From: Lachnotalea sp041821265 | Lineage (GTDB): Bacteria > Bacillota > Clostridia > Lachnospirales > Lachnospiraceae | Length of the DNA: 64,000 nucleotides | Direction of reading: 5' to 3' | Assembly: GCA_041821265.1 (NCBI GenBank) | Contig: JBGUEQ010000003.1 | Span: 109,788 to 173,787, forward strand | Part shown: in pieces, positions 58,873-64,000 of the stretch | How positions within the stretch are numbered: the first letter of the stretch is position 1 | Layout: each line of letters opens with the position of its first letter | The notes under the pieces: model-generated | Seen by the model: only the letters and a program-made list of their open reading frames with translations | Databases searched by the model: none | Told to the model about the DNA's origin: nothing | Made by a program: the position numbers and the translations under genes

Positions 58873-60219
58873 ATGGAAAATGAAACTAAAAAGTTATTTT
58901 TATTGAAAGATGCTAAAGTATCAACGGCACTTTTAAAACTTGGAGTTCCGACTATGGTGGGAATGTTAATTGCTGCATTATACAATGTGGTAGATACTTA
59001 TTTTGTGGCCCAACTGGGTATAGCACAAATGGGAGCCGTATCTATAGTATTCCCACTAGGGACTATAATGACTGGAATTGCATTGCTTTTCGGCAGTGGT
59101 GCATCTTCCTATTTAGCCCGGCTTCTAGGAAACAAGCAGTACAAAGAAGCTGATAAATGTGCTTCGACTGCTTTGATTAGCAGCTTATTCATTGGTGGAA
59201 TCTTCGTTCTTTTGATATTACTGTTTATGACACCGATTCTTAAGAGCCTAGGTGCAACATCAACCATTCTTCCGTATGCGCGTCAATATGGTTATGTTTT
59301 TGTTATCAGTCTGCTATTTAGTGTGTTTAATGTAACAGTCAATAACATCATAACATCAGAAGGTGCTTCAAGATTCAGTATGTTTGCAATGTTCATAGGA
59401 GGTATCCTCAATGCAGGCTTGGATCCAGTTATGATATATGGATTACATATGGGAGTAATGGGGGCTGCAGCAGCAACACTGATAGCAAATTTTGTTTCTA
59501 CCACATTATATGCCAGCTATATTTTTAGTAAGAAAAGTGTTTTTCATATTTCTTTAAAAAACATAAGGATAGAAAAGAAAATATATATGGAAATCTTTAA
59601 GGTTGGATTGCCTATTATGGTATTTCAAATATTGGCAAGTGTGGCAGTGGGAGTTACAAATTATATTGCCGCTGATTATGGTGATTCAGTGGTGGCAGCA
59701 ATAGGAATTGAGGCAAGAGTCATAGCACTAGGAACAATGGCGGTATTTGGATTCCTCAAAGGATTTCAACCGTTTGTGGGTTATAATTATGGAGCTGGGA
59801 GCTGGGACAGAGTGGAACAGGCTAAAACATTCGCATTGAAGCTGACAAGCTGTTTTTGTATCCTAGTAGCCGTGGGAATAATTGCTTTCTCAAGTAATAT
59901 TGTTCAAATGTTTAATGAAAATGATGCCATTGTTATGAAAGTAGGGCAAGAAGCACTTGTTTTAAATAGTATTGTATTTGTAACGTTAGGTTTTCAACTG
60001 GTGTATGGTACTTTTTATCTGGCATTGGGAAAATCAAAGCAAGGAGGCATCTTAAGCATATGCCGCCAGGGAGTATTTTTTATTCCTCTCGTTTTTATTC
60101 TGCCTAGAATTTTCGGGGTTCAGGGTGTGCTATTTGCACAGCCGATTGCTGATCTTGGCAATGTACTTCTAACAGGAATGTTTGCTTATAGAAACAATTA
60201 CAGAATGGAAGTGAATTAG
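58873..60219 (+). CDS. MATE family efflux transporter
   Basis: 448 residues from ATG 58873 (AGAGGA at a proper distance; ATG 58867 is too close). Twelve predicted membrane helices in two homologous halves. Signatures: LGVPTMVGMLIAALYNVVDT, GSGASSYLARLLGNK, ASRFSMFAMFIGGILNAGLD and FQPFVGYNYGAGSWDRV. Exports drugs or cationic compounds in exchange for sodium or protons. Direct contact with the next gene (no gap). Confidence 0.92.
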   Translation: MENETKKLFLLKDAKVSTALLKLGVPTMVGMLIAALYNVVDTYFVAQLGIAQMGAVSIVFPLGTIMTGIALLFGSGASSYLARLLGNKQYKEADKCASTALISSLFIGGIFVLLILLFMTPILKSLGATSTILPYARQYGYVFVISLLFSVFNVTVNNIITSEGASRFSMFAMFIGGILNAGLDPVMIYGLHMGVMGAAAATLIANFVSTTLYASYIFSKKSVFHISLKNIRIEKKIYMEIFKVGLPIMVFQILASVAVGVTNYIAADYGDSVVAAIGIEARVIALGTMAVFGFLKGFQPFVGYNYGAGSWDRVEQAKTFALKLTSCFCILVAVGIIAFSSNIVQMFNENDAIVMKVGQEALVLNSIVFVTLGFQLVYGTFYLALGKSKQGGILSICRQGVFFIPLVFILPRIFGVQGVLFAQPIADLGNVLLTGMFAYRNNYRMEVN

Positions 60220-61338
60220 ATGGGAATTTTATTAAATATAGTATTGTTTCTTGGTAAATTCCTAATAGGAAACATAAGTGGCTCAATGGCAATTACTGCA
60301 GATGCATGGAATAATGTTTTAGATGCTGGAAATGCAACGATAGCTTTATTGGGAATAAAAATTGCCGGATGTGGAAAGGGGGAAAAACATCCGTTTGGTC
60401 ATGGACGAATGGAATGGATGGTGAGCCTGTTTAGTTCAATGATTGTGATACTTGCTGGGTACGAACTGCTACAGATATCGTGGGAGAGTATCAGGAATCC
60501 GAAGGATGTAACCGTTAGTTTTGTCGTTTTACTGATTCTGATTGCATCTATTATAGTTAAACTATATATGTTCATTCATTATAAGAATTCAGCTAAAAAG
60601 AAAGACTCAGAGACAATGAAAGCGATGTCTGTTGACAGTTTGTGTGATTCTATAGCAACTGCAACAGTACTGTTTTCAACAATTGTCAATGCTGCATTTG
60701 GCTGGAGAATTGATGGCTGGTGTGGAATGATTGTTTCTGTCTTTATAATATATACAGGGTATTCTTCCATAAAAGAGACAAGCAGGAGGATTGTTGGAAG
60801 GGCTCCTGATCAAGAATTGGTAGACAAGGTGGAAATGATTGTGAAGCAGTATGAAGTGATTCAAAACATTCAGGAAATGACCATTCATGATTATGGTATT
60901 GGAAGATTTATGGTAGTAATGAAAATAGAAGTTTATAAACAGGAAAATTCTGCACTTATAAAATATATTCCAGAAGATATTTCACATATATTATATCAGC
61001 AGTTGGGGTGTGACAGTATGATTCAGATGAATTATCTCGTCAAGGATGAAAATGAGAAACAAATATATTCAGAAATCGTTGAAGAGATTAAGAAGATTGA
61101 TGAAGTAATTCCAGTCCAGAATTTTCGAATTGTGCAAGCTGAAAAATATAAGATTATTCATGTTGACATAAGCTTACCAATAAAATTAGAAAAAAGAGAA
61201 GACGAAATAAGAAAAATGATTGAAGATAGAATATGCAAAGTGAATCAGGAATATGTAATTGTGATTAAGTTTAAAATTATGCATAACCATCGGATGGACA
61301 GGAAAATAAAAATTAAGAGTAAAATGGAAAAGACCTAG
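60220..61338 (+). CDS. Cation diffusion facilitator (CDF) transporter
   Basis: 372 residues, starting at the base after the MATE stop. Membrane domain with metal site residues in TADAWNNVLDAGN (D-x-x-x-x-x-x-D layout), then KHPFGHGRMEWM, and a second Asp pair in VDSLCDSIAT. The cytoplasmic ferredoxin-like domain is long, and the C-terminal 90 residues look like a second copy of such a domain. Efflux of Zn, Mn or Fe is the family function. Confidence 0.88.
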   Translation: MGILLNIVLFLGKFLIGNISGSMAITADAWNNVLDAGNATIALLGIKIAGCGKGEKHPFGHGRMEWMVSLFSSMIVILAGYELLQISWESIRNPKDVTVSFVVLLILIASIIVKLYMFIHYKNSAKKKDSETMKAMSVDSLCDSIATATVLFSTIVNAAFGWRIDGWCGMIVSVFIIYTGYSSIKETSRRIVGRAPDQELVDKVEMIVKQYEVIQNIQEMTIHDYGIGRFMVVMKIEVYKQENSALIKYIPEDISHILYQQLGCDSMIQMNYLVKDENEKQIYSEIVEEIKKIDEVIPVQNFRIVQAEKYKIIHVDISLPIKLEKREDEIRKMIEDRICKVNQEYVIVIKFKIMHNHRMDRKIKIKSKMEKT

Positions 61339-61368
61339 ATTCAAGAAAATTCTATTGAATTAATATCA

Positions 61369-61397
61369 TTGACATATATTCATTGAAAAACTATAAT
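61369..61397 (+). promoter_or_regulatory. Promoter of the tetR-like gene
   Basis: TTGACA, 17-base spacer, TATAAT: a consensus sigma-A promoter. TCATTGA occurs twice across it (61367 and 61380), and TATATTCATTGA (61375-61386) recurs as its reverse complement at 62036-62047 upstream of the methyltransferase gene. Confidence 0.8.
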
Positions 61398-61417
61398 ACG
61401 TTTATAGGAGGTGGCAC

Positions 61418-61981
61418 ATGAGAATATCAAAAGAACCGGAAATCCGTAAACGCGAAATAGCAGACACTGCTATGAGAATTTTTGCAGCAAAAGGATATGA
61501 GGCAACTTCAATGAAAGATATTGCAAAGGCAGTCAATGTTGTTCCAGGGCTTTGCTATAACTATTTCAACTCGAAATATGAATTGTATGAATATGCAATC
61601 ACTTTATATGCGGATGAGTGCATTAAACCTTTAGTTGCAATTTTGCAAGGTGAAGAAGAATCATTGGATGTATATTATGAAAAAATAGTTAATGTTTTTA
61701 TCAGAAATGATGGAAAAGAAAAGTATCATGATTTTTTTCATAAAGATGGAAACCAATTATTTCACAAACAGTTGGAAATAATAATGAATGATAAGGTTCA
61801 GCCGTATATAGAAAATTTTATTCTGCGTCTGAATAAAAAGGGACAGTTAAGAGTTGAGGATCCTAGAAGTATATCAAGGTTTATTGTATATGGGCAATCA
61901 CCAATCGTAAATGATGATTCCCTAACACCAGAAGAAAAAGCAAACAAAGTAATGTCGATTATAAAATTATTATTGAAATAA
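61418..61981 (+). CDS. TetR/AcrR-family regulator
   Basis: 187 residues (TAGGAGGTGG upstream). N-terminal HTH: IADTAMRIFAAKGYEATSMK, DIAKAVNVVPGLCYNYFNSK, EL, exactly the TetR_N pattern. The C-terminal ligand domain is not classifiable. It likely regulates itself and the downstream methyltransferase-SDR genes through a shared operator word. Confidence 0.9.
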   Translation: MRISKEPEIRKREIADTAMRIFAAKGYEATSMKDIAKAVNVVPGLCYNYFNSKYELYEYAITLYADECIKPLVAILQGEEESLDVYYEKIVNVFIRNDGKEKYHDFFHKDGNQLFHKQLEIIMNDKVQPYIENFILRLNKKGQLRVEDPRSISRFIVYGQSPIVNDDSLTPEEKANKVMSIIKLLLK

Positions 61982-61985
61982 TAGA

Positions 61986-62047
61986 TACCTCGGTGAATAT
62001 CCGAGGTAAAAAAATAATCCGCGAATGAATAAAAGTCAATGAATATA
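61986..62047 (+). promoter_or_regulatory. Hairpin and candidate TetR operator upstream of the methyltransferase gene
   Basis: ACCTCGG/CCGAGGT hairpin at 61988-62007 directly follows the tetR-like stop (terminator-like, without T run). Then TCAATGAATATA at 62036-62047 is the reverse complement of a 12-base word in the tetR promoter. Confidence 0.5.
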
Positions 62048-62133
62048 ATTTAATGGCGCCAAAATAAAAGAAATATACAAAAGTTGTTAGTCAGAAATGG
62101 TAAAAATTCAAAATCAATGGAGGTAAAATAAAA

Positions 62134-62712
62134 ATGAATATAAGTTGTGAAAGACCATCCCTTTTATACAGATTAATCGATGAACTAGGTAATAACAGGG
62201 TATTTAGTGTTATTTATAAAAAACATATTAGTAAATTGGGACTTAAAGGAAATGAAGTTATTTTGGATTTTGGGAGTGGTTCTGGTGCAGGGTCAAGACA
62301 TCTGGCAAAAAAACTTTACAGATTCAATGGTTATTTAACTTGTGTAGATATATCAGAATATTGGATGGAAAAAGCAAGAAGGCGAATGAAACATTATGAT
62401 AATGTTGACTTTTTGGTGGGGGAACTTCCACGACTACAGCTGGGTGTACAATCATTTGATATTATTTATATTTTTTATGCATTACATGATGTTTCGAAGG
62501 ATTTAAGAAGCGGAATAGTAAGTGAATTTTTTGAGATTTTAAAAAATGAAGGAAGACTGATTATAAAAGAACCGCAAAGAGAAAATGATGGAATGCCAAT
62601 TGAAGAAATAGAAGAGTTGATGAAAAATAGTGGATTCTACAGGGAAAATTACAAAGTTGATAAAGGTACATACAGTGCAATATACAAAAAAACTGTGTGT
62701 GACATTTTATAA
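62134..62712 (+). CDS. Class I SAM-dependent methyltransferase
   Basis: 192 residues (TGGAGGT upstream). Motif I is EVILDFGSGSGAGSRHLAKK, motif II LTCVDISEYWMEKARRRM, then VDFLVGELPRL and IIYIFYALHDV. The fold matches methyltransferase type 11/25. Substrate unknown; it is followed by an SDR gene, so lipid or small-molecule modification is possible. Confidence 0.85.
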   Translation: MNISCERPSLLYRLIDELGNNRVFSVIYKKHISKLGLKGNEVILDFGSGSGAGSRHLAKKLYRFNGYLTCVDISEYWMEKARRRMKHYDNVDFLVGELPRLQLGVQSFDIIYIFYALHDVSKDLRSGIVSEFFEILKNEGRLIIKEPQRENDGMPIEEIEELMKNSGFYRENYKVDKGTYSAIYKKTVCDIL

Positions 62713-62733
62713 GAGAGTTTAGGAGAAAAAACA

Positions 62734-63528
62734 ATGAAAAATACGGCGTTAATTACAGGAGCGACAAGTGGACTTGGGTTGGCATATGCAAAGGAATATG
62801 CGAAAAGGGGGTACAATCTTATTATTACTGGAAGAAGGGAAGATAAGATTAAAGATAATGCAAGAAATATAGAAAATATGTATCATGTTACGGTTAAAGT
62901 AGTTATCGTAGATCTGACACATGAAAAAGGGTTGAATAACCTTCTTGATGAAATCAGGGAAGATGAGATTGAAATACTGGTTAATAATGCAGGATTTGGA
63001 TTAAAGCCTATATTTTCAGAAGTACCAAAAGATGATATGGATGGTATTATGTTTTTACAAATGAATGCAGTCGTTATTCTAACCCAGAATATATTAAGGC
63101 AGATGTTAGTCAGAAATAGAGGAGCAATTATTAATATCTCTTCCGATGGTGCATTTGCTGTAATGCCAAGAAATGTTTTATATTCTTCAACAAAATTATT
63201 TATTCTTAATTTTACAGAAGGACTTTATATGGAATTGATAGACTCCAATATTATTGTTCAGGCTGTATGCCCAGGCTTTATTGATTCAGATTTTCATGAA
63301 AGTGCAGGAATGAATGTAGTGAAGAAGAAAAAGGGATTCATGAAATTCATGAATCCGGAAGATATTGTTGATTTGGCAATGAAAGATTTGAAGAAGGGAA
63401 AGGTAGTGAGTATACCTGGAGCAGATGCGAAGATGGTTCTGATTATGGCAAAGTTTCTTCCAAGAAAATTATTTTATAAAACAATAATCAATTTTACAAG
63501 AAAGAGAAATAAAAAACTGCGCAGATAG
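62734..63528 (+). CDS. Short-chain dehydrogenase/reductase
   Basis: 264 residues. Classical SDR motifs: cofactor site ALITGATSGLGLAYAKEYAK, NNAG in EILVNNAGFGL, catalytic Ser in INISSDGAF, Tyr-x-x-x-Lys in VLYSSTKLFIL, and VQAVCPGFIDSDF. The Arg in ITGRRED favours NADPH. Predicted oxidoreductase of unknown substrate, 21 bases past the methyltransferase stop. Confidence 0.88.
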   Translation: MKNTALITGATSGLGLAYAKEYAKRGYNLIITGRREDKIKDNARNIENMYHVTVKVVIVDLTHEKGLNNLLDEIREDEIEILVNNAGFGLKPIFSEVPKDDMDGIMFLQMNAVVILTQNILRQMLVRNRGAIINISSDGAFAVMPRNVLYSSTKLFILNFTEGLYMELIDSNIIVQAVCPGFIDSDFHESAGMNVVKKKKGFMKFMNPEDIVDLAMKDLKKGKVVSIPGADAKMVLIMAKFLPRKLFYKTIINFTRKRNKKLRR

Positions 63529-63563
63529 AGATAAGTGATAATAAATTCTATTTTCTGAAAAAA

Positions 63564-63779
63564 GTGATTAATGATGAAAGATATGTTACATACATTGACT
63601 ATTTATATGAGAAGCCAATTATTTATTTTAATTACAAACAACCAATCTTGGCAATGTGGAGAATTAGGAAAATGCATGAACTATTAGCTGCTCTTGAAAT
63701 TGTAAAAGTAATGGATGAAGATAAGAAATATTTGACATATGAAATAATTCTGATACAATGTGTTAAGGGCATATGCTAA
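63564..63779 (+). CDS. Short ORF or gene fragment, unknown
   Basis: 71 residues from GTG 63564, no ribosome site. The frame is open upstream into the SDR gene. Text such as YIDYLYEKPIIYFNYKQPIL looks protein-like but no family is recognised. It may be the 3' remnant of a decayed gene. Confidence 0.35.
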   Translation: MINDERYVTYIDYLYEKPIIYFNYKQPILAMWRIRKMHELLAALEIVKVMDEDKKYLTYEIILIQCVKGIC

Positions 63780-63832
63780 AAATTAAACTAATATATTATT
63801 AAAAATAAGAAAGTTACGAGGAGATAGTGGAA

Positions 63833-64000
63833 GTGGATGCGGAATTATACATAACAGAAAAAACACATTCAGAACTTGCAATGGCATATTTTAAAGAGGG
63901 TTATAATTGTTCACAATCTGTGTTTATGGCATTTTGTGAGGAATATGATATGGACTTTGAAATGGCGTTGAAAATCAGTTCCTCTTTTGGAGCAGGGATG
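63833..64000 (+). CDS. C_GCAxxG_C_C family protein, N-terminal part (partial)
   Basis: Starts at GTG 63833 (CGAGGAG 9 bases upstream) and is cut by the window edge after 56 residues. HSELAMAYFKEGYNCSQSVF followed by an acidic helix and KISSSFGAGM fits the start of the redox-active C_GCAxxG_C_C family, whose first Cys is in the Y-N-C-S-Q-S motif. Role in electron transfer or metal binding is only assumed for this family. Confidence 0.8.
   Translation, partial: MDAELYITEKTHSELAMAYFKEGYNCSQSVFMAFCEEYDMDFEMALKISSSFGAGM

Overview
The window is AT-rich, with dense gene packing, strong AGGAGG-type ribosome binding sites and protein families typical of gut Clostridia, most probably Lachnospiraceae (inferred from gene content; no rRNA or housekeeping marker is present). 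It has three parts.

(1) 1-11457: the right half of a siphovirus prophage, all on the + strand. It runs from the C-terminus of the major capsid protein (cut by the window edge) through head-tail connectors, major tail protein, a tail assembly chaperone pair with a canonical -1 slippery heptamer, a tape measure with internal 44-residue repeats, distal tail and baseplate proteins, a collar-type receptor-binding protein, two tiny CD1375-like proteins, a holin and a GH25 endolysin. No integrase is visible.

(2) about 11.9-55.4 kb: an integrative conjugative or plasmid-like element, also all on +. It opens with partition-type genes (ParB-like, actin-like ParM, ParR-like RHH protein). A structured leader RNA with a terminator precedes two tandem pilin genes encoding identical proteins, and a Tad/type II-secretion-like pilus module follows (CpaF/TadA ATPase, TadB/C membrane protein, several pilin-like peptides, a secreted repeat protein). 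Inserted next is a cargo cassette: XRE regulator, AAA+ ATPase and an 841-residue subtilisin-like protease. The DNA-processing and transfer core comes after it: JAB/RadC protein, DUF3991/toprim primase-like protein, a phased iteron array with large inverted repeats (oriT/oriV candidate), MobC, MobP-type relaxase, PcfB, VirD4, VirB2-like, VirB6-like, DUF4313, PrgI, VirB4 and an NlpC/P60 hydrolase. The 3' end holds a 2458-residue methyltransferase/SNF2 helicase that carries a TnpV-family gene nested in another frame, then a double SpoVG protein and a DUF6674-like protein. Intrinsic terminators stand between many of these co-directional genes, which suggests attenuation or processive antitermination. 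No integrase or recombinase and no replication initiator was found.

(3) 55.5-64 kb: ordinary accessory chromosomal genes in small regulated units: creatininase-like + MerR (minus strand, with a textbook 19-bp-spacer MerR promoter), a decayed ferredoxin, MarR + DUF6790-like + MATE + CDF transporters, TetR + methyltransferase + SDR, a short orphan ORF, and the start of a C_GCAxxG_C_C protein cut by the right edge.

The most promising candidate for an under-described system is the XRE/AAA+/S8-protease cassette at 22.8-26.7 kb. Also notable are the combination of a Tad-like pilus with a type IV conjugation core, the 32-bp-phased repeats at 29.5 kb, the structured RNA at 14.7 kb and the nested tnpV.
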